A stretch of 64,000 nt of DNA from Sphingomonas sp. Leaf21 (GCF_916858675.1 NZ_CAKASM010000003.1:1-64000), one strand, 5' to 3'; counted from the first letter of the stretch, positions 50,251-59,179 are shown. The notes: a model not told the origin generated them from the letters alone. Numbers and translations: made by a program.

Positions 50251-50469
50251 TTAACGCTTGGCCGCCGCAGCCGCCTTCCGCGCCTGGACCTTGGCGTGGT
50301 GGTGACCGACCGCGCAGCCCGCCGCCGCACCCAGAACCGCATGGCCCTTGCCGACGAAATGTCCGCCGACGCCGCCCACGGCAGCGCCCTTGAGGCAGCC
50401 CTTGGCCGAAGCGGGACCGGCGACGGTGAGCAGCGCGGCGGCCGACAGGGCGGTGAGAAGGGTCTTCAT
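50251..50469 (-). CDS. Small exported glycine-zipper protein (72 aa)
   Basis: The signal peptide MKTLLTALSAAALLTVAGPA ends near SA-KGC. The mature part has a glycine-zipper GAAVGGVGGHFVGKGHAVLG and an Ala/Lys tail (ARKAAAAAKR). AAGGAGAG before the ATG is a very strong binding site, suggesting high translation. It resembles short envelope glycine-zipper proteins; the function is unknown. It lies on the opposite strand between rnc and era. Confidence 0.7.
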   Translation of the reverse strand: MKTLLTALSAAALLTVAGPASAKGCLKGAAVGGVGGHFVGKGHAVLGAAAGCAVGHHHAKVQARKAAAAAKR

Positions 50470-50605
50470 GGCATCTCTCCTTGCACTGAAATCGTGGGGC
50501 GAAAAATGCGCGCACCGCGGTGGCCGTTCCGTGATGGCCCCATTACATTCTGTCCATGCTGGCTTTCCCTTGCCGGGGAGGGGGCATGACCTGTACCGCT
50601 GGAGC

Positions 50606-51502
50606 ATGACTGAACAACGTTGCGGCCTCGTTGCCGTCGTCGGCGCGCCCAATGCCGGCAAATCCACCCTCGTCAATGCGCTGGTCGGCCAGAAGGTCGC
50701 GATCGTCAGCCCCAAGGCGCAGACGACCCGTGCCAAGCTGCTCGGCGTCGCGATGGAGGGCGATGCGCAGATCCTGCTGGTCGATACCCCCGGCATCTTC
50801 GAGCCCAAGCGCCGCCTCGACCGCGCGATGGTCGCCGCCGCCTGGGAAGGCGCGGAGGGCGCCGACATCCTGGCGCTGGTCGTCGACGGCAAGGGCGGGA
50901 TCGGCCCCAAGGTGACCGCGATCGCCGAGTCGATCGCGCACCGTCCCGAGCCCAAGCACCTGATCCTCAACAAGGTCGACATCGCCGACAAGGCGCGGCT
51001 GCTGAACCATGCCGAGAAGCTCAACGCGGTGGCGACGTTCGACGAGATCTGGTTCGTCTCCGCGCAGACCGGCGACGGCCTGCCCGAGCTGAAGGCGCAT
51101 TTCGCCAGGCTGATGCCCGAGGGGCCGTGGCATTATCCCGAGGACCAGGTGTCCGACGCCACCGAGCGCGCGCTCGCCGCCGAGGTGACGCGCGAGCAGA
51201 TCTATCTCCAGCTCCACGCTGAACTCCCCTATGCCAGCGCGGTCGAAACCGAGGCCTATAAGGAGCGCGAGGACGGATCGGTCGAGATCCACCAGCAGAT
51301 CCTGGTCGAACGCCCGACCCAACGCGCCATCGTGCTGGGCAAGAACGGTATCCGTATCAAGGAGATCGGGGCGAAAGCGCGCGAGGAGCTGGCGCGGATC
51401 CTGGGGCACAAGGTGCATCTGTATCTGCACGTCAAGGTCAAGCCGGGCTGGGACGAGGATCGGTCGGTCTACCGGGATATCGGGTTGGACTGGGTGGATT
51501 GA
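50606..51502 (+). CDS. era: GTPase Era
   Basis: Era binds the 3' end of 16S rRNA during 30S maturation. GTPase motifs are GAPNAGKSTLVNALVG, DTPGIFEPKRRLDRAM and NKVDIADK. The C-terminal KH domain includes RAIVLGKNGIRIKEIGAKAR. 298 aa. Start at 50606 (MTEQRCGLVAVVG); GGAG is very close to it, so initiation may be weak. It is split from rnc by the small exported gene on the other strand. Confidence 0.97.
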   Translation: MTEQRCGLVAVVGAPNAGKSTLVNALVGQKVAIVSPKAQTTRAKLLGVAMEGDAQILLVDTPGIFEPKRRLDRAMVAAAWEGAEGADILALVVDGKGGIGPKVTAIAESIAHRPEPKHLILNKVDIADKARLLNHAEKLNAVATFDEIWFVSAQTGDGLPELKAHFARLMPEGPWHYPEDQVSDATERALAAEVTREQIYLQLHAELPYASAVETEAYKEREDGSVEIHQQILVERPTQRAIVLGKNGIRIKEIGAKAREELARILGHKVHLYLHVKVKPGWDEDRSVYRDIGLDWVD

Positions 51503-51521
51503 TCGTTTTTTTGGGGGGGGG

Positions 51522-51782
51522 CTCGGTGAGACACCGGGCCCTCCCCCATCCCCTCCCGCCTGCGGGAGGGGTGCGTTGCTTGGCTGGTATCCGGCACATG
51601 CGACACGATCATCGCCTGCGGAAGCGCTTACCCTTCGGGCTTGGCACGCTCCTCCCGCAAGTGGCGGGGGTGCGTTGCTTGGCTGGTATCCGGCACACGC
51701 AACACGATCATCGCCTGCGGAAGCGCTTACCCTTCGGGCTTGGCACGCCCCTCCCGCAAGCGGGAGGGGATGGGGGAGGGCA
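51522..51782. repeat. R3 palindrome with cargo: a 99-bp tandem duplication between its arms
   Basis: The left part (51522-51570) matches the R3 copy at 46857, with arm GCCCTCCCCCATCCCCTCCC. The right arm (51751-51782) is its reverse complement. Between them a 99-base unit starting GTGCGTTGCTTGGCTGGTAT occurs twice in tandem (51571-51669, 51670-51768) with few differences. There is no convincing gene. The gap follows the era stop codon after a run of T and G. Confidence 0.75.
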
Positions 51783-51786
51783 GGGG

Positions 51787-52836
51787 CTAGGCGATCCCCT
51801 CGCCAAGACGCGCCAAGGCCCAGCCCGCTGCCTCGACCACCACCGGATCGGCATCCCCGAGCAACCCCCGCAACACCGGCACCAGCGCCGCAGACCCGCT
51901 GTTGCCCGCCGCGATCGCGGCGTTGCGCACCATGCGATTGCGCCCGATCCGCTTGATCGGAGACCCCGCGAACACCTGCCGGAACTCCGCATCGTCGAGC
52001 GACAGGATATCTCCCAGCTCCGGCGCGGTCAGCTCGGCGCGGGGATGGAAGGCCATGTTCGCCTGTGCCGCCGCCGCGAACTTGTTCCACGGGCACACCG
52101 CCAGGCAATCGTCGCAGCCATAGATGCGGTTGCCGATCGCGGCTCGGAATTCCTCCGGGATCGGCCCGGCATGTTCGATCGTCAGATAAGAGATGCAGCG
52201 CCGCGCATCCAGTTGATAGGGCGCCGGAAACGCATCGGTCGGGCAGGCGCGTTGACAGGCGTCGCAGCGTCCGCACGTGTCCCTTGCGACGGGATCGGAC
52301 TCCAGTGCCAGGGTCGTGTAGATCGCGCCGAGGAACAGCCAGCTCCCATGGTCGCGGCTGACCAGATTGGTGTGTTTGCCCTGCCACCCCAACCCCGCCG
52401 CCTCGGCCAGCGGCTTTTCCATCACCGGCGCGGTGTCGACGAACACCTTCAGGTCGCACGCCGCCTCCTGCGCCAGCCAGCGACCCAGCGCCTTGAGCTG
52501 GCGCTTGACCACATCGTGATAATCCGCCCCCTGCGCATAGACCGAGATGCGGCCGATCCGCTTTTGCCCGGCGAGGCGCATCGGGTCTTCGGCGGGGGCA
52601 TAGCTGACGCCGAGCGAGATGATGCTCTTCACCTCGGGCCACAGGCTGGCGGGGCTCTGGCGCTGATGCGCGCGGTCGGCCATCCAGATCATCGAGCCGT
52701 GCCGCCCCTCGGCCAGCCATTGGTGCAGCCGCGCGACGGTCCTGGGCGCGGCATCGGCATGGGTGATGCCGACCGCCGCGAAGCCCAGTTCGGCCGCCTT
52801 CGCCTTGATCCGGGTTTCCAGCTTGTCTTCCGCCAC
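51787..52836 (-). CDS. queG: Epoxyqueuosine reductase
   Basis: QueG reduces epoxyqueuosine to queuosine in tRNA, using cobalamin and two [4Fe-4S] clusters. The cluster motifs are CGRCDACQRACPTDAF and CDDCLAVCPWNKFA. The N-terminal part has AAGLGWQGKHTNLVSRDHGSW of the cobalamin domain. A C-terminal HEAT-like repeat (NRMVRNAAIAAGNSG, VVVEAAGWALARLG) completes it. 349 aa. It is the last step after queA and tgt at 15-18 kb. Confidence 0.97.
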   Translation of the reverse strand: MAEDKLETRIKAKAAELGFAAVGITHADAAPRTVARLHQWLAEGRHGSMIWMADRAHQRQSPASLWPEVKSIISLGVSYAPAEDPMRLAGQKRIGRISVYAQGADYHDVVKRQLKALGRWLAQEAACDLKVFVDTAPVMEKPLAEAAGLGWQGKHTNLVSRDHGSWLFLGAIYTTLALESDPVARDTCGRCDACQRACPTDAFPAPYQLDARRCISYLTIEHAGPIPEEFRAAIGNRIYGCDDCLAVCPWNKFAAAAQANMAFHPRAELTAPELGDILSLDDAEFRQVFAGSPIKRIGRNRMVRNAAIAAGNSGSAALVPVLRGLLGDADPVVVEAAGWALARLGEGIA

Positions 52837-52876
52837 GCCCGCCCGCTACCACAATGGCTCAGGGAGGAACAGTTGC

Positions 52877-53794
52877 GTGGATAATCAGTGGGCGGTCACC
52901 GCCTCGGGCCTCGCCAAGCGATTCGGTGAGCGCAATGTCGTCGATGGCGTCGACATCGCGGTTCCGACCGGTGCGGTGTACGGCGTGCTCGGCCCCAATG
53001 GCGCGGGCAAGACGACGACGCTGCGGATGCTGCTGGGCATCATCGAGCCCGATGCCGGGCACCGCACGCTGCTGGGCCACGAACACCCGCGCGACGCCAG
53101 CGACCTGGTCGGCTATCTGCCCGAGGAGCGCGGCCTCTATCCCGCGATGAAGGCGCGCGAGGCGATCGCGTTCATGGGCGCGCTGCGTGGTCTCGACTGG
53201 GCGACCGGGCGGGCGCGGGCGATCGAACTGCTCGACCAGGCCGGGCTGGGCCACGCCGCCGATACCAAGATCCGTAAATTGTCGAAGGGCATGGCGCAGT
53301 TGGTCCAGCTGCTCGGCTCGGTGGTGCACCGGCCCCGGCTGCTGGTGCTGGACGAACCCTTTTCGGGGCTCGATCCGGTCAACCAGGAACGGCTCGAAGG
53401 GTTGATCCTCGGGGAGCGGGACCGGGGGGCGACCATATTGTTCTCCACCCACGTCATGGCCCATGCCGAGCGGCTGTGTGACCGCCTCGCGATCATCGCG
53501 GGCGGGCGGCGGCGGTTCGAAGGGACGGTCGACGAGGCGCGCGGCATGTTGAGCGCGCGTGTCCGCTACCGTCCGCGCGACCCCGACCGGGTGTCCCCCG
53601 AATTGCTGCCGTCCGACGCGACGCGGGAGGGCGCCGATTGGCGCTTCGTGCTGCCGGAGGATGGGATAGAGCCGGTGCTGGAGCGGCTGCTCGCCGGTGG
53701 GGCGGGGATCGTGAATCTGTCGATCGAACGCCCCAGCCTGCATGAGGCCTTTGTCCGCATCGTCGGCGAGCCGGTAGAGGAGAAGGCGGCATGA
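52877..53794 (+). CDS. ABC transporter ATP-binding protein (NatA-like)
   Basis: This is the ATPase of an ABC-2 exporter. Walker A is GPNGAGKTTTLRM, the signature LSKGMAQLVQLL (LSKGM instead of LSGGQ, common in this subfamily) and Walker B LLVLDEPFSGLDP. A C-terminal DUF4162-like domain (about 220-305) follows. The GTG at 52877 has GGGAGGAAC upstream. 305 aa. The next gene, the permease, overlaps it by four bases (ATGA). In related NatAB systems the substrate is Na+, but that cannot be read from sequence. Confidence 0.92.
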   Translation: MDNQWAVTASGLAKRFGERNVVDGVDIAVPTGAVYGVLGPNGAGKTTTLRMLLGIIEPDAGHRTLLGHEHPRDASDLVGYLPEERGLYPAMKAREAIAFMGALRGLDWATGRARAIELLDQAGLGHAADTKIRKLSKGMAQLVQLLGSVVHRPRLLVLDEPFSGLDPVNQERLEGLILGERDRGATILFSTHVMAHAERLCDRLAIIAGGRRRFEGTVDEARGMLSARVRYRPRDPDRVSPELLPSDATREGADWRFVLPEDGIEPVLERLLAGGAGIVNLSIERPSLHEAFVRIVGEPVEEKAA

Positions 53795-55017
53795 GCCCGT
53801 CGCGTCGACTGATCCGCCAGACGATGACGATCGCGCGCCGCGATTTCGTCGCGACCGTCTTCACCCCGATCTTCCTGCTCTTCCTCTTCGCGCCGCTGAT
53901 CATGGTCGCGTTCAGCACCATCGGTGCGATGGGCGCGCAACAGGCGGCCGATCACGGCTCCGACCGGGCCAGGATCGTCGCGATCGTTCCCGACGCGCTG
54001 GCAAGCGCGGTCGTCGACGCCGATCGGCGCGCGCGTACCGTCTTCCGTCGGGACGAGGAACCGCCCGCCCTCATCCTGCTCACCCCGGCGGCGGAGAGTG
54101 CCGTTCAGGCGCGCAAGACGTTCGAGGCCAAGGATTATGACGCGATGGCGGTGCTTTACGGTCCGCTCGACCGGCCGACCATCCTCTATGGCCCGCGTGG
54201 CGCGCGCGCGGCGGACTATCTCACCGTACTGGCCGCCAGCGCGCTGTCGGCCGAGCGGCTGGGCGGCACCCTGCCCAAGGTCGATGTGAAAAGAATCGCG
54301 TTCAGTCGCCAGCGTGCCAGCCTGGGCGGGCAGAACCAGACCGCGTTCCTGGCGGTGTTCGGGGTGTTCTTCCTGACCCTGTTCCTCGCGGGGCAGGTTG
54401 TCGGCACCATGGCGGAGGAACGATCCAACAAGGTGATCGAGGTGCTGGCGGCCGCGGTTCCGCTGGAGGCGGTGTTCCTCGGCAAGCTGCTCGGCATGTT
54501 CGGCGTGGCGGTGCTGTTCATCGGCTTCTGGGGCACGGTACTCGGCCAGGTGACGAGCGTGCTGCCGCCGTCATTCAGCGGCATGGTCGGGGAGCTGTCG
54601 CCTGCCATCGGTATGCCGATGTTCACCCTATTGTTCGTGACCTATTTCACCATGGCCTATCTGTTGCTCGGATCGGTCTTCCTGACGATCGGTGCGCAGG
54701 CCACGACGATGCGCGAAATCCAGATGCTGTCGCTGCCCATCACCATCGTCCAGGTCGGGATGTTCACCCTGACGCTGAGCGGCCTGTCCAAGCCCGATAG
54801 CTGGCTGGCGGTGATCGCCGAGGTGTTTCCGCTGTCGTCCCCCTTCGCGATGGCGGGGGTCGCGGCGGCGAGCGATTCGCTCTGGCCGCATGCGGTGGCC
54901 CTGGCGTGGCAGGCGCTGTGGGTGGCGATCTTCGTGACGCTGGGTGCCCGGTGGTTCCGGCGTGGGGTGCTGCAATCGGGCAGCATCCGGCCGTTCTGGC
55001 GGCGCAAGGGCGGATAG
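53791..55017 (+). CDS. ABC-2 type permease (NatB-like)
   Basis: The membrane partner of the ATPase upstream. One N-terminal membrane segment (about 25-48) is followed by a large periplasmic domain (about 50-180), then five or so segments from about 190 on (FLAVFGVFFLTLFLAGQVVG ... VLFIGFWGTVLG). A cytosolic AEERSNKVIEVLAAAVP motif is typical of ABC-2 permeases. 408 aa. It starts within the ATPase stop codon, so the two are co-translated. Confidence 0.9.
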   Translation: MSPSRRLIRQTMTIARRDFVATVFTPIFLLFLFAPLIMVAFSTIGAMGAQQAADHGSDRARIVAIVPDALASAVVDADRRARTVFRRDEEPPALILLTPAAESAVQARKTFEAKDYDAMAVLYGPLDRPTILYGPRGARAADYLTVLAASALSAERLGGTLPKVDVKRIAFSRQRASLGGQNQTAFLAVFGVFFLTLFLAGQVVGTMAEERSNKVIEVLAAAVPLEAVFLGKLLGMFGVAVLFIGFWGTVLGQVTSVLPPSFSGMVGELSPAIGMPMFTLLFVTYFTMAYLLLGSVFLTIGAQATTMREIQMLSLPITIVQVGMFTLTLSGLSKPDSWLAVIAEVFPLSSPFAMAGVAAASDSLWPHAVALAWQALWVAIFVTLGARWFRRGVLQSGSIRPFWRRKGG

Positions 55018-55085
55018 CGCGCAAAGTTCGGCAGGATCGATGCGGAGCCCTTATCGGGTGCGGGCTCCATTCCTATCTTGGGTTT

Positions 55086-55580
55086 ATGACCGCATCGTCC
55101 TCTGATCGCCGCGCTTTTCTGTCGCTCATCGGACTGGGTGCCGTGGGCGTGGGGCTCTCCGCCTGTGGCCGCCAGGCCGAGGCGGCGGAGCGCTATCCCG
55201 TCGCGATGAGCGATGCGGCCTGGCGCCAGAAGCTGGGCCCGGCGGCGTATGACGTCCTGCGGCAGGAAGGAACCGAGCGGCCCTATTCCAGCCCGCTCAA
55301 CGATGAGCATCGCAGCGGCATCTTCGCCTGCAAGGGCTGCGCGCAGCCGGTCTTTTCGTCAAAGACCAAGTTCGAGAGCGGGACCGGCTGGCCGAGCTTC
55401 TGGGCGCCTTTGCCCCGCGCGGTCGGCACGAGGAGCGACCGGTCGCTGATGATGGAGCGGGTCGAGGTGCATTGCAGCCGGTGCGGCGGGCACCTCGGTC
55501 ATGTGTTCGATGACGGGCCGAAGCCTACCGGCAAGCGATACTGCATGAACGGTGTGGCGATGACGTTCCGGGCGGCGTGA
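55086..55580 (+). CDS. msrB: Peptide-methionine (R)-S-oxide reductase as a Tat lipoprotein
   Basis: MsrB repairs methionine-R-sulfoxide. The N-terminus SSDRRAFLSLIGLGAVGVG contains a twin-arginine motif and ends in the lipobox LSAC, so the enzyme should be exported folded and lipid-anchored. The catalytic domain has the zinc pairs CKGC and CSRC, the segment GTGWPSFW and the catalytic Cys in KRYCMNG. 164 aa. Most MsrB proteins are cytoplasmic; an anchored periplasmic form would protect envelope proteins. Confidence 0.93.
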   Translation: MTASSSDRRAFLSLIGLGAVGVGLSACGRQAEAAERYPVAMSDAAWRQKLGPAAYDVLRQEGTERPYSSPLNDEHRSGIFACKGCAQPVFSSKTKFESGTGWPSFWAPLPRAVGTRSDRSLMMERVEVHCSRCGGHLGHVFDDGPKPTGKRYCMNGVAMTFRAA

Positions 55581-55600
55581 TCGCGGCTCGGGCGCGTGGG

Positions 55601-55627
55601 CCCCGACTTCGTTCACGCTGAACGGGG
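55601..55627. repeat. R1 repeat, diverged copy after msrB
   Basis: CCCCGACTTCGTTCACGC with TGAACGGGG, close to 50143-50169. Confidence 0.5.
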
Positions 55628-55701
55628 CGGGGATTATCGGCCCTCACCGTCGCTCGCACGAAGCGAAGGGGACGCGCACGTCCCGCGCCTGCTCCGGGAA
55701 A

Positions 55702-56250
55702 TTACTCGACCGGTGCCGCGAAGGTCAGGATACCGCTGACGCGGCCATCGGTGCGCGAGGCGATCTGGGTGGTCGGCAGGTCGGCGACGTTGCTCTTGTG
55801 ACCCGAGTAGATGAAGCCCTTGGTCGGATAGGCCGAGGTGCCCAGGTCGCCGTTCGGGCCGTACCACACCTTGACCATCGACCAGTCGTTGTTGGGCGAG
55901 ACGTCGACCGCGCGGACGTCGCGCTCGATACCGCCGCGACGCGACCAGTTGGCGTGGGTCAGCAGGACTTCGCGGTCGCTGACGACCCGGCTGACCATGG
56001 CGACATGGCCGACGCGCATCCGGCGGGTGGATTCGAACGCGAGGACCGAACCGGTCTGGGGGGTGTGGCCACGCTCGTAGCGGCCCTCGGCCTGGCCCCA
56101 CCAGGTGTTGGCGTTGCCATGAAGGTCGATGCCCGACACTTCACGGGCATAAGGGGCACACTGCCAGAACTGCGCGGCAGCAGGGGTGGCCATCATCAGG
56201 CCGCACGATGCCATCAGCGCGAATCGCACTGCAAACGCCTTGAACTTCAC
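55702..56250 (-). CDS. Secreted CHAP-domain hydrolase/amidase
   Basis: CHAP enzymes cut peptidoglycan cross-links or amides. A signal peptide ends near ATPAAA (about residue 26). The catalytic triad is Cys31 (WQCAPYAREVSG), His82 (RVGHVAMVSRVV) and Asn101 (LLTHANWSR). The domain runs to about residue 140, with a short tail of unknown fold. 182 aa. Similar short CHAP proteins are common in sphingomonads. It is not near other cell-wall genes. Confidence 0.88.
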   Translation of the reverse strand: MKFKAFAVRFALMASCGLMMATPAAAQFWQCAPYAREVSGIDLHGNANTWWGQAEGRYERGHTPQTGSVLAFESTRRMRVGHVAMVSRVVSDREVLLTHANWSRRGGIERDVRAVDVSPNNDWSMVKVWYGPNGDLGTSAYPTKGFIYSGHKSNVADLPTTQIASRTDGRVSGILTFAAPVE

Positions 56251-56362
56251 AGGACCCCCCGGTCGGAATGTCGGTGTGAGCTTCGATTAACCGGGGCTTT
56301 ATCCGTTGGAAAGCGCGGCCGGAACCATATCCGGTGAACGGTGTTCGGGCGGCGGTGACCTG

Positions 56363-56411
56363 AAAAATCGGCGGCGAAACGAAAATTTCGTTCCTCGTTT
56401 CACCGCCGATT
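56363..56411 (-). terminator. Terminator of the M1 peptidase gene
   Basis: On the minus strand AATCGGCGG-T-GAAACGA pairs with TCGTTTC-G-CCGCCGATT, followed by TTTTC, ten bases after the stop codon. Confidence 0.8.
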
Positions 56412-56420
56412 GGCCTCGGT

Positions 56421-58295
56421 TCAGCGTCCGAGCAGGCGATCGACCGTGACCTGGGTCACGGCATGATAGCCCGGACGGGCCTTGTCATAGATTCGCTTGG
56501 CCAGCGCCTTGCCCCATTCGCCCTGTCCCTGAAGCTGCTGGAAAAGCGGCGCGACGAACTTGCGGCGCCCCTGCGAGGTCAGGAACCGCTCGGCCGACGC
56601 TTCGGCCGGTGCGTAGCGGTTGGCGAGCGCCAGGCGCAGCCATGCGAAGCGGATTTCGCTGTTGCCCGTCTCGTTCCAGTGGAAGCGTCGGTCGAGCGCG
56701 CCGAGCCGTTCGACCGACAGCTTGCGGGGAAGCTGGTCGAGGAAGCGGACATATTCCTGCGTGGTGACCTTGTCTGGCACCGCCGAGACCGGGCCCCCGG
56801 CGGCGAATGCCTTGGCCGCCGCGTCGATCGCGGGGAAGGCATCGGAGCGGACATGGACCGCGTTGGCGGGGATGCCGGGCTGATAGACCCACGCATCGAC
56901 GCCGATCTTCTCCGCCTCGCCGGGCTTGAGCAGATTGGCCTTCAGGTCGCGGAGGAACCCCGCGCTGGTCTGCGGCTGGAAGGCATGGCGATCGAAATAA
57001 CCGCGCAGATAGGCATCCCAGCGCGCCCGGCCGACGACCGATTCGATGGTGCGCAGGAACGTCGCGCCCTTGTCATAGGCGATCTGCGTCATGCCGTCGT
57101 CGGGGTCGCGCGCGGCATCGAGGTCGAGGTGCAGCTTGGTGTCGGCGGACTGCGGGCCGCCGGCTTCCTTCACCGCATTCTGCATGTCGGTCCATGCGAG
57201 ATCGGCCTCCATGGCGGCACGGCGCTTGCCATACATCGCCTCCATGATCCGGTTCTCGAAATAGCTGGTGAAGCCTTCGTTCAGCCAGAAATCGTCCCAG
57301 GTCGCGTTGGTGACCAGATTGCCCGACCAGCTATGGGCCAGCTCATGCGCGATCAGGCTGACGAGGCTGCGGTCGCCCGCCAGCACGGTCGGCGTCGCGA
57401 AGGTGAGGGTGGGGTTCTCCATACCGCCGAACGGGAAGCTCGGCGGCAGGACCAGCACGTCGTAGCGACCCCAGCGATAGGGTCCGTACAGGCCCTCGGC
57501 GGCGGTGACAAAGGTGTCGAGCCCGGCGAACTCCCACGCCGATTTGTCGAGCATCGCGGGCTCGGTCCAGATGCCGGTATGCGCGCTCAGCGCCTTGAAC
57601 TTCAGGTCGCCGATCGCGAGCGCGATCAGATAGGGGGCGACGGGCTTGTCCATATGGTAGCTGGCGGTGTGGCGGCCATCGGTGCAGGGCGTCTCGCCCG
57701 TCCGCTCGCCGCTCATCACGACGGTCAGCGCGCAGGGGGCGTTGATCGTGGCATCCCAGGTCTGGCGGATGCCCGGCGAGTCCTGGGTCGGGATCCAGCT
57801 ACGGTTGAGGATCGCTTCGCCCTGGCTGAACAGATAGGGCTGCTTCTTTCCCGCCGTCTGTTCGGGCGACAGCCATTGCAGCGCCTTGGCGCCGGGCGCG
57901 GACGCATAGGCGATCCGCACGGTCTTGTTACCGTTCAGCGTGATGGACAGCGGGGTGCCATGCACCGCATCGCCGCCGCCGACCGAATAGGGCAGGGGGC
58001 GGTTTTGGCCGTCGGTCACCGAGACGATCCGCAGGCCGTTGTCATCGACGACCAGCGTTCTGGCATCGGGCCTCGCGTCGACCGACAGGGTGGCGATCCC
58101 GCGCATCACATGGGTCTCGAAATCGGCATAGAGATTGAGCGAGACATGCGTGACCCGCGCCTCCAGCGGTCGCGCGAAGCTGTGCACGTCGCGGGCGTCC
58201 GGGCTGGTCAATATGGGCGCGATCGTCGGCACGGACGACGTGGCGGAGGCAGGGGCTTGGGCGGCGAGCAGCATCGCCAGGGCGGCAACGGACAT
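56421..58295 (-). CDS. Secreted M1 family aminopeptidase
   Basis: This is a gluzincin aminopeptidase of the leukotriene-A4-hydrolase type. A signal peptide ends near APASA. The N-terminal beta domain precedes the exopeptidase motif GGMENPTLTF (GxMEN) and the zinc motif HELAHSWSGN with the third ligand in LNEGFTSYFE. A C-terminal helical domain ends VTVDRLLGR. The start at 58295 (MSVAALAMLLAAQ) has GGAG upstream and opens a signal peptide; an earlier in-frame ATG would not. 624 aa. Confidence 0.94.
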   Translation of the reverse strand: MSVAALAMLLAAQAPASATSSVPTIAPILTSPDARDVHSFARPLEARVTHVSLNLYADFETHVMRGIATLSVDARPDARTLVVDDNGLRIVSVTDGQNRPLPYSVGGGDAVHGTPLSITLNGNKTVRIAYASAPGAKALQWLSPEQTAGKKQPYLFSQGEAILNRSWIPTQDSPGIRQTWDATINAPCALTVVMSGERTGETPCTDGRHTASYHMDKPVAPYLIALAIGDLKFKALSAHTGIWTEPAMLDKSAWEFAGLDTFVTAAEGLYGPYRWGRYDVLVLPPSFPFGGMENPTLTFATPTVLAGDRSLVSLIAHELAHSWSGNLVTNATWDDFWLNEGFTSYFENRIMEAMYGKRRAAMEADLAWTDMQNAVKEAGGPQSADTKLHLDLDAARDPDDGMTQIAYDKGATFLRTIESVVGRARWDAYLRGYFDRHAFQPQTSAGFLRDLKANLLKPGEAEKIGVDAWVYQPGIPANAVHVRSDAFPAIDAAAKAFAAGGPVSAVPDKVTTQEYVRFLDQLPRKLSVERLGALDRRFHWNETGNSEIRFAWLRLALANRYAPAEASAERFLTSQGRRKFVAPLFQQLQGQGEWGKALAKRIYDKARPGYHAVTQVTVDRLLGR

Positions 58296-58302
58296 GGACA
58301 CT

Positions 58303-58344
58303 CCGAATGGAAAAGGCCGAATGGAAAAGTCTGAATGGGACAGG
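58303..58344. repeat. Three tandem 14-bp repeats upstream of the M1 gene
   Basis: Units CCGAATGGAAAAGG, CCGAATGGAAAAGT and CTGAATGGGACAGG lie within 50 bases of the start codon, where a promoter or operator is expected. Confidence 0.6.
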
Positions 58345-58421
58345 ATGATTGCACCATAACCGTATCGCGGCGGAATGTTAGGGCTCTGGACGCAGGCGCG
58401 CGGCGTCACCAGCTAGAGCAT

Positions 58422-58832
58422 ATGGATGAACTGACGCTGGCGGTGGTGGGGATCGACTTTCCCAACGAGGACAAGGCGCGAAGCAATCGACGCTTCGAGG
58501 CGATGGCGTCGGCGATCGGCGACCCGGTGACGCTCCGGCCCGACCCGCGCAACCGGCACGACCCGCAGGCGGTCGCGGTCTTCAGCCAGCGGGACGTGCA
58601 GCTCGGCTATCTCTCCGCCGAACGCGCGTCGATGATCGGTGCGCGGTTGCGACGCGGCGAGGAAGCCGTCGCCATCTATCAGGGGCTGAAGGGATCGGTC
58701 GCCTATATCCGGGTGCGATTCGGCGGCGGCGCGCCGACCCTGCCGCCGGTTCGTGCCGATGATGCGCCCGCGCCGGTCTCGCCCGATGACGGCTTCTATC
58801 CCGATCCGGACGGGCCCGAATGGGGGGCGTGA
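58422..58832 (+). CDS. HIRAN-domain protein
   Basis: The HIRAN fold binds DNA 3' ends or acts in repair-linked proteins. LAVVGIDFPNEDKARSNRRF, LRPDPRNRHDPQAVAVF and LGYLSAERASMIGARL are the family core (about residues 5-90). The tail is Pro/Asp-rich and probably disordered. The start at 58422 (MDELTLAV) is the first that gives the domain's beginning. 136 aa. It is divergent from the M1 peptidase gene. Confidence 0.85.
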   Translation: MDELTLAVVGIDFPNEDKARSNRRFEAMASAIGDPVTLRPDPRNRHDPQAVAVFSQRDVQLGYLSAERASMIGARLRRGEEAVAIYQGLKGSVAYIRVRFGGGAPTLPPVRADDAPAPVSPDDGFYPDPDGPEWGA

Positions 58833-58858
58833 CGCCGTTGTGGTCGCCGCGCAAAAGA

Positions 58859-58884
58859 AAAGGGAGCCGAAACCGGCTCCCTTT
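58859..58884 (-). terminator. Hairpin between convergent genes
   Basis: AAAGGGAGCCG-AAA-CCGGCTCCCTTT. On the minus strand it is followed by TTTTCTTTTG and can end the small membrane protein's transcript; it is weaker for the HIRAN gene. Confidence 0.75.
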
Positions 58885-58942
58885 CCCCGCATGGTTCGCC
58901 ATGCGGTGATGGTCGGGGCGGCGTTTCCACCGCCCCCGACGA

Positions 58943-59179
58943 TCAGTTGCTGTCCGCGTTGTCGTCCTTGACGATCGCGACGACACCGATGGCAACGACG
59001 CCAGCGGCGATCAGCGCGGCCAGGATGCCGCCGCCGGCCAGCTTGTTGCTCTTGGCGGTCGGAGCCGACGCGCGCACCGAGTTCGACACCGACAGGCTCG
59101 AAGCCGGGTTGGCCGGAGCAGCAGCGACCGGAGCAGCGACCAGAGCGGTGGCGGCGACAGCAGACAGGAACTTCATCAT
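58943..59179 (-). CDS. Small secreted/membrane protein (78 aa), unknown function
   Basis: MMKFLSAVAATALVAAPVAA is a signal peptide. A Ser/Ala-rich part (SSLSVSNSVRASAPTAKSNK) and one membrane helix (about 50-70, GGGILAALIAAGVVAIGVVA) follow, then an acidic tail KDDNADSN. The start at 59179 has GGGAG seven bases upstream. Short proteins with this layout are frequent in sphingomonads and unnamed. The upstream region is AT-rich. Confidence 0.7.
   Translation of the reverse strand: MMKFLSAVAATALVAAPVAAAPANPASSLSVSNSVRASAPTAKSNKLAGGGILAALIAAGVVAIGVVAIVKDDNADSN

Noticed and set aside
51571..51768. CRISPR-like repeats
   Set aside because: Only two long (99-bp) tandem units without spacers and no cas genes; it is a tandem duplication.
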